A stretch of DNA of 64,000 nt, from assembly GCF_025210435.1 (NCBI RefSeq), contig NZ_JAOART010000032.1, positions 1 through 64,000 of the forward strand, in the 5' to 3' direction. A program made the position numbers and the translations under genes. The notes under the pieces are model-generated. The model saw only the letters and a list, made by a program, of their open reading frames with translations, had not been told where the DNA came from and made no database searches. Positions within the stretch are counted from its first letter, which is position 1. Each line of letters starts with the position of its first letter. The DNA comes from Anaeromicrobium sp. (GTDB lineage Bacteria > Bacillota > Clostridia > Peptostreptococcales > Thermotaleaceae). This document shows, piece by piece, positions 43,482 to 52,531 of this stretch.

Positions 43482-43865
43482 TTATGCTAATTCAACTAAT
43501 ACACACTTGTCATATACAAAATTCAATTCTAATTCCTTTGCGATTTTCTTAGTTTCTTCATTAAAAGCACCAGGCTGTGCCCATATATGCTTAATATTCA
43601 TATCCTTAATTTCTTCAAGGGATTTATTAGTTATTTTAGGGTTTACTATAATGCTTACACATTCCACCTTTTCTGGCAGAGAGTCTATAGAATCATAACA
43701 CTTTTCCCCTTCTATTTCATTACAATTAGGATTTACTCCATATACTTCATAGCCCTTATCCTTTAATTTTTTATACACCTTATATCCAAACTTATCCACA
43801 TTGTCAGAAGCTCCCATTACAGCCCATTTTTTCTTATGTAGCATGATATTAACTAAATTTTCCAT
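43482..43865 (-). CDS. CoA-binding domain protein (YccU type)
   Basis: The 127-residue protein is a stand-alone Rossmann CoA-binding domain: WAVMGASDNVDKFGYKVYKKLKDKGYEVYGVNP, then IIVNPKITNKSLEEI and IWAQPGAFNEE. The length is typical of this small cytosolic family, whose role is not known. The ATG at 43865 has AGGAAGG about 7 bp upstream; earlier in-frame codons would overlap the upstream gene. It is 19 bp after the YigZ gene and likely co-transcribed. Confidence 0.9.
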   Translation of the reverse strand: MENLVNIMLHKKKWAVMGASDNVDKFGYKVYKKLKDKGYEVYGVNPNCNEIEGEKCYDSIDSLPEKVECVSIIVNPKITNKSLEEIKDMNIKHIWAQPGAFNEETKKIAKELELNFVYDKCVLVELA

Positions 43866-43884
43866 AATATAACCTTCCTTTTTA

Positions 43885-44532
43885 TTAGAATTTAATCTCA
43901 TCTTTAAGTTTATCTAAATACAAAGTATCTATTATCTGGATTTTAGTTTTACCCTTTGTAATATTCTTTACTATATTATCTAATTTTTCCGTTTCTTCCA
44001 CTTTAGAGTATACATATATATTCACACTATCATCAAATTCTGTGTTCTTTATAATATAATTATTATTCATAATCTCATTTTGCATTTTACCTAAAAGAGT
44101 ATATTCTATTCTTATTTTTACAAAGTCATGTAATACTTTATTGACTACTTGACTCTTATTTATTCCTAGTTTAGCTGTACTAGTATAGGCTCTTACCAGC
44201 CCTCCTGTACCTAATTTAGTTCCTCCATAGTATCTCGTTACTACAATGGCCATATCTTTTATTTCTTCCTTTTTTATCATTTCCAAAATTGGAAGTCCTG
44301 CAGTACCAGATGGTTCTCCATCATCACTATATCTTTGTATTTCATAATTCTGGCCTAGTACATATACGGGTACATTATGGGTTGCTGTTTTATGTTGTTC
44401 TTTTACACTATTTATAAAATTAATAGCTTCTTCCTCTGTCTTTACAGGTTTTACGTAGGCTATAAACCTTGACTTTTGTATTGATTGTTCATCTTCTCCG
44501 TATTCATATATAGTTTTATATTCCCTTATCAA
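43885..44532 (-). CDS. YigZ/IMPACT family protein
   Basis: The 215-residue protein has the UPF0029 N-terminal domain: KSRFIAYVKPVKTEEEA, HKTATHNVPVYVLG, QRYSDDGEPSGTAGLPIL and VVTRYYGGTKLGTGGLVRAY, and a C-terminal DUF1949-like domain. The family is related to eukaryotic IMPACT and may bind nucleic acid or ribosomes; its bacterial role is unclear. It precedes the CoA-binding gene. Confidence 0.94.
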   Translation of the reverse strand: MIREYKTIYEYGEDEQSIQKSRFIAYVKPVKTEEEAINFINSVKEQHKTATHNVPVYVLGQNYEIQRYSDDGEPSGTAGLPILEMIKKEEIKDMAIVVTRYYGGTKLGTGGLVRAYTSTAKLGINKSQVVNKVLHDFVKIRIEYTLLGKMQNEIMNNNYIIKNTEFDDSVNIYVYSKVEETEKLDNIVKNITKGKTKIQIIDTLYLDKLKDEIKF

Positions 44533-44571
44533 AGCAAAATCCCCCTTGCATATTCACACATATAATTAGTA

Positions 44572-44597
44572 AAAAGAGTAGTATTCACTACTCTTTT
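44572..44597 (-). terminator. Terminator of the Nudix gene
   Basis: AAAAGAGTAGT pairs with ACTACTCTTTT, followed by T-rich sequence on the minus strand, just past the stop at 44602. Confidence 0.85.
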
Positions 44598-44601
44598 ACA
44601 A

Positions 44602-45033
44602 TTATACCATTATTTCCTGTACAATTAAGGATTTAAATTTATTATATGACAAACGAACTAATGATTTATCCTGACTATAAGTAATCATATCCAATGCTTT
44701 ATCTACCTTAAAAAAACCCACATCTATAAAATCTAATTCTTTATTTAAAACACAATCCTCATTTAGGGCCCTCATTAAGTACCAATTGATTTCATTGCAA
44801 ACGGGTTTTTGTCGGGAAATAGAAAAAAATTCGTAACAAGTATCTCCCACCGATGATACTATTTCCGCATCCACTCCAGTTTCCTCTCTGACACGGTCAA
44901 TAGCAACATCACAGGAAAGATTCCCATTACGAATTACACCCTTTGGAAGTATCCATTCATTTTTTTCATTTCTCAATAGAAGCACCTTATCCTCTGAAAA
45001 TACAACTCCACCTGCACAATTTCTAAAAAGCAT
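44602..45033 (-). CDS. Nudix-fold protein with an altered catalytic box
   Basis: The 143-residue protein has the Nudix fold (CAGGVVFSEDKVLLLRN, WILPKG) but its box departs from GX5EX7REUXEEXGU. Starting at Gly32, the expected Glu at 38 is Asn, and the Arg-Glu at 46-47 is Asp-Arg; Glu50, Glu51 and the ETGV end remain. With one metal-binding Glu missing, hydrolysis of NDP-X substrates may be weak, changed or lost. It could act as a binding or regulatory protein. It has its own terminator and sits between the YigZ and HEAT-repeat genes. Confidence 0.85.
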   Translation of the reverse strand: MLFRNCAGGVVFSEDKVLLLRNEKNEWILPKGVIRNGNLSCDVAIDRVREETGVDAEIVSSVGDTCYEFFSISRQKPVCNEINWYLMRALNEDCVLNKELDFIDVGFFKVDKALDMITYSQDKSLVRLSYNKFKSLIVQEIMV

Positions 45034-45175
45034 TGGAAACGCCTCCTTTTTATTTTATTATATAATAAATTCTGTACAATTGGTATAATTTTCTAAATTT
45101 TCTTTTATTTTTGTTATATACATTATAACCTTTGTTTTCTTTACTTATATTATTGACCCTTTATAAAAAAAAATA

Positions 45176-45208
45176 CTAAAAAAACGGCTTAATAAAATTA
45201 AACCGCTT
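45176..45208 (-). terminator. Terminator of the HEAT-repeat gene
   Basis: On the minus strand AAGCGGTTTAAT pairs with ATTAAGCCGTTT, then a run of T. The stem overlaps the stop at 45207. Confidence 0.88.
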
Positions 45209-45872
45209 ATTTCTTAATCACTCTTTTATCTATTTCCTGAACTGATTCTAGTATGGCCCTTTTTACATAAGCTTTTTCCTTAGGATTTCTTAGGATTTCA
45301 TTTAATATTTCCTTTGATTTTTCATCTCCTATATGACCTAAGGCTTTAACTGCATATTGCCTTACTTGAGGATTAGAATCCCTTAAAAATTTCATTAAAT
45401 AGGGCTTACTTTTTTCATATTTCAATTTCCCCATGGCAGAACATGTAACTCTCCTAATATTTACAAAGGGATGATTTATCTCCCCATAAATTAGGGGAAG
45501 CAACTTTTTAACGCCAAGTTCCCCTACTATCCAAATTAGGGTCAATTTATCATCATAATTTTTAATATTAGGATAAGATATATATATATCCTTAGCTAAA
45601 GATTTCTTTTCTTCCTTTGAGAGGTTTACAATTATTTTTTGCCTTTGGGTTTTGCTCATTTCAAGTAAATAATCTAATAGTTTTTTCTCTTCCTTCTTAC
45701 GAGATCTAAGCCTGGCCTTTGCATTTACTAGTTGTTTTTTCACTTCATTTAAACTAATATTTCTTATACGACCTATTAGTTCTAAGCTTTTGCCTTCTTT
45801 ATATAATAAATATGTTATAGTATCATCATCTAAATCTTGTGTATTAGACCAGGAAAATTTTATTTTTTCCAT
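45207..45872 (-). CDS. HEAT-repeat protein next to hflX
   Basis: The 221-residue protein has an N-terminal region with a possible helix-turn-helix-like segment (DDDTITYLLYKEGKSLELIGRIRNISLNEVKKQL) and a C-terminal array of HEAT-type helices: PFVNIRRVTCSAMGKLKYEKSKPYLMKFLRDSNPQVRQYAVKALGHIGDEKSKEIL. HEAT arrays bind proteins. It starts 10 bp after hflX ends and so is in one operon with it; a link to ribosome or GTPase function is possible but not shown. Confidence 0.85.
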   Translation of the reverse strand: MEKIKFSWSNTQDLDDDTITYLLYKEGKSLELIGRIRNISLNEVKKQLVNAKARLRSRKKEEKKLLDYLLEMSKTQRQKIIVNLSKEEKKSLAKDIYISYPNIKNYDDKLTLIWIVGELGVKKLLPLIYGEINHPFVNIRRVTCSAMGKLKYEKSKPYLMKFLRDSNPQVRQYAVKALGHIGDEKSKEILNEILRNPKEKAYVKRAILESVQEIDKRVIKK

Positions 45873-45882
45873 TTTTCATCTC

Positions 45883-47181
45883 CTAACCTTCTAGGATGTA
45901 TTGGTTATATTTATTATAATCTATATTATCAAGCTTTGTCTTTACTAAAGTACCCTTTTCCCCATATTCTTGACTATAAACATTAGTCTTATCACATAAA
46001 TAAGAAAGTATATTTCCCTTATCATAAGGTATTAATAGGGTTACTTCCTTCATATGGGAAAATATTTTTTCTTTTATTTTTTCTATTAAATTATCCAATC
46101 CAATTTCTTTTATTGCCGATATTTCTAATGTATCATCATTATCCTTTAATATATTATTATTCTCTAGTCTATCTATCTTATTGTAAACTAATATATTCTC
46201 CTTGTCCTCTACGCCTAATTCCTTTAATACAGAATTAGTTACTCTCATTTGCCCTTCATAATCTTCATTTATACTATCTACCACATGGATTAGTAAATCT
46301 GCATCTTGAACTTCTTCTAATGTGGCCTTAAATGCATCAACCAAGTCATGGGGTAGTTTACTTACAAATCCTACCGTATCAATTAAAACAAACTCATCCT
46401 TAGAAGGTAGAGTAATCTTTCTATGGGTAGTATCAAGTGTGGCAAAGAGCATATCCTTTGCGAAAACACTTTTTTCTATATCCTGTTCACAAATTTCTAA
46501 TATTTTGTTCATTAAAGTTGATTTTCCTGCATTAGTATATCCCACTAGGGCCACTACAGGAATTTCATTCTTTTGCCTTTGCTTCCTTTGAACCTCCCTA
46601 TTCTTCTTAACTTCATCAATTTGTTTCCTTATGTCACTTATTCTTTCTAATATATGTCTTCTATCTAATTCTAACTTTGTCTCCCCAGGTCCCCTAGTAC
46701 CTATACCAGCACCTGTTCTAGAAAGGGATCTTCCAAGACCTACTAATCTTGGCAACCTATACTTTAATTGTGCTAATTCTACCTGTAGTTTACCCTCCTT
46801 TGATTTTGCCCTTTGGGCAAATATATCTAGTATAAGGGCAGTTCTGTCTAATACAGTAACTTCTATTCTTTCTTCTAAATTTCTAATTTGGGCTCCCGAT
46901 AATTCTTCATTAAATACTACTAAATTAGCATCTAACATATCACATAGTACTTTTATTTCATCAGCCTTTCCCTTTCCAATATAAAATGTACTATCCACTT
47001 TAGGCCTCTTTTGGATAATAGTATCTATTACTTCACCACCGGCTGCCTTAGTCAATTCCCTTAATTCCTCTAAGGAATTTTCCATAGTAAGTATTTCATT
47101 TCTTTTTCCCGTATCTAATCCTACTAATATGGCCCTTTGCTTCACTTCTAAAATCACTTCATTATTTTCATTAAATTTCAT
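45883..47181 (-). CDS. hflX: GTPase HflX
   Basis: HflX splits stalled 70S ribosomes under stress. The 432-residue protein has the N-terminal HflX domain (FNEELSGAQIRNLEE, VLDRTALILDIFAQRAKSKEGKLQVELAQLKY), the glycine-rich linker SRTGAGIGTRGPGETKLE, and a GTPase domain with VALVGYTNAGKST, DTVGFVSKLPHDLVDAF and NKIDR. The C-terminal 80 residues are shorter and variable. It leads an operon with a HEAT-repeat gene. Confidence 0.97.
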   Translation of the reverse strand: MKFNENNEVILEVKQRAILVGLDTGKRNEILTMENSLEELRELTKAAGGEVIDTIIQKRPKVDSTFYIGKGKADEIKVLCDMLDANLVVFNEELSGAQIRNLEERIEVTVLDRTALILDIFAQRAKSKEGKLQVELAQLKYRLPRLVGLGRSLSRTGAGIGTRGPGETKLELDRRHILERISDIRKQIDEVKKNREVQRKQRQKNEIPVVALVGYTNAGKSTLMNKILEICEQDIEKSVFAKDMLFATLDTTHRKITLPSKDEFVLIDTVGFVSKLPHDLVDAFKATLEEVQDADLLIHVVDSINEDYEGQMRVTNSVLKELGVEDKENILVYNKIDRLENNNILKDNDDTLEISAIKEIGLDNLIEKIKEKIFSHMKEVTLLIPYDKGNILSYLCDKTNVYSQEYGEKGTLVKTKLDNIDYNKYNQYILEG

Positions 47182-47280
47182 ATGTTCACCAACCTCAACT
47201 ATTTAAATGATAAATAGATTATTTAATAACCCAATAATATTATTATAATCAAAAAAAAATTAATAAAAAGGAAAAAAATA

Positions 47281-47309
47281 AAAAAATCAGGAAATTCTCC
47301 CGATTTTTT
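47281..47309 (-). terminator. Terminator of the NSS transporter gene
   Basis: On the minus strand AAAAATCGGGA pairs with TCCTGATTTTT, followed by a T-run. The stretch GAATATGTCTTA between stem and stop recalls a family B right end. Confidence 0.8.
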
Positions 47310-47318
47310 GAATATGTC

Positions 47319-48665
47319 TTATGTTAATGAACGTATAAATACTACTAATATGGCTGCTGGCCCCACATACTTAATTAAAAATACCCATAAGCCTTCAAGT
47401 TTAAATTCTAATGTTCCATTATTAGTAACTTCTTTTATAGCTTCATCTGTGCCCCAAATCCAACCTACGAAAATACATAATAACAATCCACCTAATGGAA
47501 GTAAAAAGTTACTTACTATATAATCATAAGTATCAAAAAATCCTCTATCTCCTAACAAATGAATATCTGCCCAAGGACCCATTGATAAGGATGCTGGAAC
47601 TCCAATTAAAAAAATAGTTCCTGCAATTGCCCATGTGCTGAATTTACGATTCCATTTCCATTCATCAACCACATATGCAACACATACTTCAAGTAGGGAA
47701 ATAGATGATGTTAATGCAGCAAATAGAACTAGTATAAAAAACATTATGGCAAACAAATTACCTAAGGGCATTTGAGAAAATACTGCTGGCAATGTGACAA
47801 ATATAAGTCCTGGACCTGCCGCTGGTTCAAAATTAAATGCAAATACTGCTGGTAACACGGCTAAACCTGCTAATAGGGCTATGGCAGTGTCACAAAGGGG
47901 TATTATAACGGCACTCTCTGGAATATTCGTATCCTTGCCTAAATAACTTCCATAGGTTATCATACATCCCATCCCCAAGCTCAAAGAAAAGAATACTTGT
48001 CCTAGTGCACTTAAAACAACCTCCATATTTATTTTAGAGAAATCTGGCACTAATAAATACTTAACACCTTCTATTCCGCCTGGCAATGTTATGGCTCTTC
48101 CTGCTAATAGAATAATAAATCCAAATAAAGCTGGCATCATTATTTTACTTGCCTTTTCAATTCCTCCACCTACTCCACCAAGTACTATTAGCAAAGTTAA
48201 TAACATGAATATGCTATGGTATATTATAGGCCTTGTAGCATCTGCTACTAAATTACCAAACATATCTCCAAGCACAGCCGGGTCACTTACATTTAATCCT
48301 CCTGTTAAAGATTTAATTACATAGTTTATTACCCAACCTCCAACGACACTATAAAATGATAATAGCATAAATCCAGCTAATACACCTAATCCACCTACAA
48401 ATGCCCATTTTCCCCTAAGCTTTCTATAAGCTCCTACTGCATTTAATTGAGTATGACGTCCTAAGGCTATTTCTGCTAACATTAATGTGAAACCAACTAA
48501 AAATAAAATTATGAAATATACTAGCACAAAGGCTCCTCCACCATTTTTACCTGCCACATATGGAAACTTCCACAAGTTACCAAGCCCTACTGCCGACCCA
48601 GCAGCTGCTAAAATAAATCCTATTTTCGATCCCCATTGTTCTCTTTCTTGATTTACATCTTTCAC
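47319..48665 (-). CDS. Sodium-dependent NSS-family transporter
   Basis: The 448-residue protein is a LeuT-fold importer of the neurotransmitter:sodium symporter family. The first helix carries the Na+/substrate site AAAGSAVGLGNLWKFPYVAGKNGGGAF; FFSLSLGMGCMITYGSY in helix 6 also fits. It has eleven to twelve helices. The substrate is probably an amino acid or amine. The start codon is GTG, with AAAAGGAGG 9 bp upstream. It is a single-gene unit. Confidence 0.94.
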   Translation of the reverse strand: MKDVNQEREQWGSKIGFILAAAGSAVGLGNLWKFPYVAGKNGGGAFVLVYFIILFLVGFTLMLAEIALGRHTQLNAVGAYRKLRGKWAFVGGLGVLAGFMLLSFYSVVGGWVINYVIKSLTGGLNVSDPAVLGDMFGNLVADATRPIIYHSIFMLLTLLIVLGGVGGGIEKASKIMMPALFGFIILLAGRAITLPGGIEGVKYLLVPDFSKINMEVVLSALGQVFFSLSLGMGCMITYGSYLGKDTNIPESAVIIPLCDTAIALLAGLAVLPAVFAFNFEPAAGPGLIFVTLPAVFSQMPLGNLFAIMFFILVLFAALTSSISLLEVCVAYVVDEWKWNRKFSTWAIAGTIFLIGVPASLSMGPWADIHLLGDRGFFDTYDYIVSNFLLPLGGLLLCIFVGWIWGTDEAIKEVTNNGTLEFKLEGLWVFLIKYVGPAAILVVFIRSLT

Positions 48666-48943
48666 AACTAAGCCCTCCTTTTTCTCATAACCTAGTATTT
48701 ATGTAGTTTTAGTTAAACTACTGCAAGATTAAAGGTCTTATTTAAATAAATTAATCCTTAAATTGAAAACCATCCTCGTAACAGAAAAAATATTTTTAAA
48801 TTTATTTCATACGAAATCTTGGTAAAATAGCCTATTATATATATATGATTATCTACTTTACCTTTTATTATTAATTCTTTTATTTGAAATTATTACATAT
48901 ATTTCCATGCTTTTTTACCCTTTCACTACAATATATAAAAATA
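48666..48943. other. Non-coding stretch upstream of the NSS transporter
   Basis: No gene is supported. It contains a short imperfect dyad, GTAGTTT...AAACTAC near 48705-48723, that could be an operator or part of the leader. I see no recognisable riboswitch. Confidence 0.45.
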
Positions 48944-48982
48944 AAAAAAGTAACAAAGATTTTAATCTCTGATACTTTTTTA
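48944..48982 (-). terminator. Terminator of yunB
   Basis: On the minus strand AAAAAAGTATCAGAGATT pairs with AATCTTTGTTACTTTTTT with two mismatches and ends in T-rich sequence. Confidence 0.82.
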
Positions 48983-48994
48983 TTTTTTAGGTTC

Positions 48995-49666
48995 TTACTC
49001 CGTTGGAAATACGTTAGTTGCCTCATCTTTAGGTACCTTCATGTAAGTTTCAGGTACTTTTCCAAGTATGACAGTTTCTGCTATTGGTATTTCACTTTGT
49101 ACACTAGCTGCTTGGGATGAAAATGGAACTATAATCCTAACTTGAGTAGTGACTACTAGGTATATTTTATGGCGAGTTTGGTTTATGCCAGATTCTTCAA
49201 ATTCCGTTTTAAATGTTACACTAGACATACCTATCGGTGTAACATTTATAGTTATTTTAGGACCATATTTGGCTAACAATTGACTCTTAAAGACAGTTCC
49301 TAGTGGAACACTTACGGAGGATGTTTTAATTTTTTTTATGTTATCTTGAATAGATAAGGCCACTTCAGAAGCCACCTGATTCATCATTACCGTATTGGCT
49401 TGCATCATAGTAATATTTCCATTTATATCTGTTCTTATAAATATTAGATCTTCATATTTTATATGTTCATTTATCTTTTCATTTACAGATTGATTTATAG
49501 CCCTTGTGGCTATTTCTCTAGCCTTTACCGTAGCAATAGTTAAAAAAGCTGGTTTAACTTTTTTGTCTATAAATATGAATCCATATATGGAAAATAAGAA
49601 AATTAAAGTTAGGGATATGAAAACTTTAAAACTTCGTCTTTTATGTACTCTTTTATTTCTAATCAA
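48995..49666 (-). CDS. yunB: Sporulation protein YunB
   Basis: The 223-residue protein matches YunB: a basic N-terminus, one transmembrane helix (VFISLTLIFLFSIYGFIFI, about 14-32), then VKAREIATRAINQSVNEKI, ITMMQANTVMMNQVASEVALSIQ and the C-terminal QTRHKIYLVVTTQVRIIVPF. In Bacillus it is made in the mother cell under SigE; its molecular role is unknown. It stands alone. GGGGGGA precedes the start. Confidence 0.92.
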   Translation of the reverse strand: MIRNKRVHKRRSFKVFISLTLIFLFSIYGFIFIDKKVKPAFLTIATVKAREIATRAINQSVNEKINEHIKYEDLIFIRTDINGNITMMQANTVMMNQVASEVALSIQDNIKKIKTSSVSVPLGTVFKSQLLAKYGPKITINVTPIGMSSVTFKTEFEESGINQTRHKIYLVVTTQVRIIVPFSSQAASVQSEIPIAETVILGKVPETYMKVPKDEATNVFPTE

Positions 49667-49854
49667 AAAAATCCCCCCTTTATATTCCTATGCAATAATA
49701 ATTTTTTTGTGAGTAATATATTAAAACTATTTATCTTATTAAATTCCAATTAGGCTCATTAACGAAATAAAGTAGTCAAATTACTCAGTAATTTTGTTCA
49801 ATTTATTAATTGCTCTTCTTTCATTTTTTCTCCATATTCATTATAAAATTATAA

Positions 49855-49900
49855 GATTATTGAAAAAAAGTCTTCATAAGGAAGACTTTTTTCAATAATC
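49855..49900. terminator. Long bidirectional terminator
   Basis: GATTATTGAAAAAAAGTCTTC and its complement pair over about 20 bp with a 5-base loop. It serves the minus-strand gene ending at 49933. From 49667 to here I see only the yunB leader and AT-rich sequence. Confidence 0.85.
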
Positions 49901-49932
49901 TCTAGATAATGGGCCTTCTTAAAATGCTATTT

Positions 49933-50697
49933 TTAAGATGCCTTATATATTTGTCTTTCCATTTCATCAATAGATCTTTTATCAAATGGATTGTTCATTA
50001 AAGCCGTAGCATACATAAATGGATATTCTACCTTTAAATATTCCATATATACTACCCATTCGTAAGTGATTAGCTTATATATTCTTATTATGTCACCCTT
50101 TAAATGTTCCTTATCCCTTTCTTTTATTTCATCCATACTGGATCTAAAATTAAGTTCCTCTTGTAGATGAAATACTGCCTTTAATAAATCTGTGAACGTG
50201 TCGTGTTCTAGCAAATAAGGATTTTGCATCATTCCCATTAGAAAATTTCTAAGGGAGTTTAAAAATTCCTTTAACTCTAATAAATTAATTTTTTCTATAT
50301 GCACATCATATTCATAATCTTGTGCTAAAACTTTTAATTCTTTGAAAGTTATATCTTCACAATCTTTACAAATTATTAACCTCTCTCTTATTTTATCTAT
50401 ATTAGAATCTGAACTTATAAAGTCTTTTAATAGTTTTAATCCCACTTCACTAAAAAACAATCCTATTAGGGTGTTTAACTTCTCCATTATCTTCATTTTT
50501 TCTTTTTTTTCAATGGCACCTTCAATTATTAATGTTACTAATAATACTTCTATTGGTATAAAAGCCACATGCTCAAAACTAAATACTAATATGTGGTGCA
50601 TATCCCTAAATGCCAGATAGTGAAAAGCATATAAAATTAAAGATAATCCTAATAATCCCAATCCTAATAAAACTTTTTCCTTATATTCTTTAAACAC
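49933..50697 (-). CDS. Two-helix membrane protein of unknown function
   Basis: I do not recognise this 254-residue protein. Two hydrophobic segments near the N-terminus (VLLGLGLLGLSLILYAFHYLAF and HVAFIPIEVLLVTLIIEGAI) leave about 190 residues in the cytoplasm. That domain is charged and helical, with two cysteines (ICKDCED) and no enzyme motif. TTTAACAAAGGAGG-like sequence precedes the ATG. It is flanked by a GH18-like gene on the same strand, 76 bp away. Confidence 0.7.
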   Translation of the reverse strand: MFKEYKEKVLLGLGLLGLSLILYAFHYLAFRDMHHILVFSFEHVAFIPIEVLLVTLIIEGAIEKKEKMKIMEKLNTLIGLFFSEVGLKLLKDFISSDSNIDKIRERLIICKDCEDITFKELKVLAQDYEYDVHIEKINLLELKEFLNSLRNFLMGMMQNPYLLEHDTFTDLLKAVFHLQEELNFRSSMDEIKERDKEHLKGDIIRIYKLITYEWVVYMEYLKVEYPFMYATALMNNPFDKRSIDEMERQIYKAS

Positions 50698-50773
50698 ATT
50701 GTTCCCTCCTTTGTTAAAATACCTCTGTTAGTATAGCATGAAAGTATTCACAAAGGCAAAGATTTGATTTATA

Positions 50774-51937
50774 CTAAAAAATTGATTGGATTTCTTGCCA
50801 AACATCTAGATGAAGGGAAGTTTTCCCAGAACTATAAAACTCTGGTATACTACCTATTCTCCAAATAGATATGCCTCCCAAACCAAATTCATCTACAAGG
50901 TTTATTTTTTCAAATACACTCCTTTTATCTTCATACCAAATTATATTCTTAGTTGAATCTTCTCCATTATAATAGGTTATACATGGAGATTTAGATTTTA
51001 TATCATAAAATATTATATTATCTACAGAATTCCCCTTTTCAATTTCCCTTTCTACCCTTTCATAGATTTTTTCATAGGTAGGTTTAGATGAATAGGCTAT
51101 ATTATCCTTTGTCTGTGTGTATATATATCCATCTTTTATCTTCCATTGGCTAGTGCCAAAATTTATTTGTAAAAGTATTTTCTTTTTATCTTCTATTCCC
51201 GTTTCTTCATTTGTAATGTAATCTAATGTCTTTCTTATATTATCTATTGGTCCAAGGGGAGAATAGACTGTCTCAGCCCTTTGTATTTGAATGTTTTTAA
51301 AATCGTAATCATGGGCCATGACTATGACTTTGTCTGCTATTTCTCCTATGGTCTTATAATCATAAGACTTATACCAATCACTTGCAGGCACCATCACATA
51401 CAATTCCTTATTGTTCTCACTTAATTTTCCTTTTAAATTTCTTAAAAAATTACTAAAATTATCCCGTTCACTTTCCTTTAAATTTTCAAAGTCTATTATT
51501 ATACTATTAAAATTAATATTTTTCCCTGAAATATTATTTGAATTAATTTCACCCATAAGAATTTCTACGAGCTCATGTTCTTTTTCTAAAATTTTACTTA
51601 AATTATCTTTAGCATAAACATTAAGACCTGTACTTATTTCATATTTATTAGCTATTTTTAAGGGATCCTCATAACCATATGGAACATAGAAATCATTATT
51701 GTTTGTAGGCTTCATATTTAAGATTATAGAATCTTGTTCTTCGTCATAGGTTAATCTGCTCCATCCAAATCCTAGGGAATCTATATTTTTAATGGATTTA
51801 TTTTTTTCCATACTACTAAATTGATCATATGAGTTTATGGCATAAAACCCATGGACAAACATCTTTTCTTCCCCATAGGAAAAATTAATAGACAGTCCAA
51901 AAACCAAAATACTTATTAATATTATTTTTTTAATCAT
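50774..51937 (-). CDS. Secreted GH18-like glycoside hydrolase
   Basis: The 387-residue precursor has a signal peptide (residues 1-22, IILISILVFGLSINFSYG). The fold is a GH18-type TIM barrel: SLGFGWSRLTYDEEQ, then SIIIDFENLKES with Asp149 and candidate catalytic Glu151, PASDWYKSYDY, and VIVMAHDYDF with the usual barrel-end residues. This DFEN form recalls spore cortex or peptidoglycan glycosidases of the YaaH/SleL type rather than chitinases, but it has no LysM repeats. The final barrel strand GLGGISIWRIG is intact. The adjacent divergent CBM5/12 gene hints at a shared cell-wall or spore role. Confidence 0.85.
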   Translation of the reverse strand: MIKKIILISILVFGLSINFSYGEEKMFVHGFYAINSYDQFSSMEKNKSIKNIDSLGFGWSRLTYDEEQDSIILNMKPTNNNDFYVPYGYEDPLKIANKYEISTGLNVYAKDNLSKILEKEHELVEILMGEINSNNISGKNINFNSIIIDFENLKESERDNFSNFLRNLKGKLSENNKELYVMVPASDWYKSYDYKTIGEIADKVIVMAHDYDFKNIQIQRAETVYSPLGPIDNIRKTLDYITNEETGIEDKKKILLQINFGTSQWKIKDGYIYTQTKDNIAYSSKPTYEKIYERVEREIEKGNSVDNIIFYDIKSKSPCITYYNGEDSTKNIIWYEDKRSVFEKINLVDEFGLGGISIWRIGSIPEFYSSGKTSLHLDVWQEIQSIF

Positions 51938-52120
51938 AACGCTCCTACCTCTCTCTGTTTCTCATATATAATAATACCATTTTTAAACAAGTATAAAAGA
52001 CCTTTTTCAATTCATTTTAATTTTAAAATTCTACAAGGACTTATATTTTTAATTGTCACAGGCAGAATTTCTAAAAAATATTATAGTATAAATACTGTTT
52101 TATAGGAGGGTAATATTATT

Positions 52121-52354
52121 ATGTCTCATTATAGTAATTCTCCCTATTGGAGGGCTTATAATAGCCGTAACATGACTGAAGATACAGAGTATGAAAATAA
52201 TTTAGAAAAATGGAATCCTAATAAAACCTATTATGCTGATTCTACAATAACCTACAATGGTAAAGTTTACGAAGCTAAATGGTGGACTAAAGGGGATATT
52301 CCTAATGAAAAAGTGGCTAATCCCTGGGAAACTCCATGGAAATTGATAAAATAG
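52121..52354 (+). CDS. Stand-alone CBM5/12 carbohydrate-binding protein
   Basis: The 77-residue protein is almost entirely one chitin-binding type 5/12 module: WNPNKTYYADSTITYNGKVYEAKWWTKGDIPN, ending NPWETPWKLI. The exposed tryptophans of AKWWTKG bind polysaccharide in this family. There is no signal peptide, and the N-terminal 27 residues (polar, tyrosine-rich) are not a known domain. A binding module with no enzyme and no export signal is unusual; release through mother-cell lysis, as for spore surface proteins, would explain it. AGGAGGGTAAT precedes the ATG. Confidence 0.88.
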   Translation: MSHYSNSPYWRAYNSRNMTEDTEYENNLEKWNPNKTYYADSTITYNGKVYEAKWWTKGDIPNEKVANPWETPWKLIK

Positions 52355-52394
52355 CTAAAGGGATGTGAAAAATTCACATCCTTTTAGCTATTTT
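52348..52394 (+). terminator. Terminator of the CBM5/12 gene
   Basis: AAATAGCTAAAGGGATGTGAA pairs with TTCACATCC-TTTTAGCTATTT, a stem of about 20 bp overlapping the stop codon, with a T-rich end. Confidence 0.88.
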
Positions 52395-52531
52395 ACTAAA
52401 GTATTTTTTCATTTTTATTACATGAAAGAACATTTTTCTTATTAAAAGAATAAAATATCTTATGTATAAGATATAACTTAATTGAAATAAAACTTTTTAT
52501 AATTCCAACTTACTATAAAGGAGGTTTCCTT

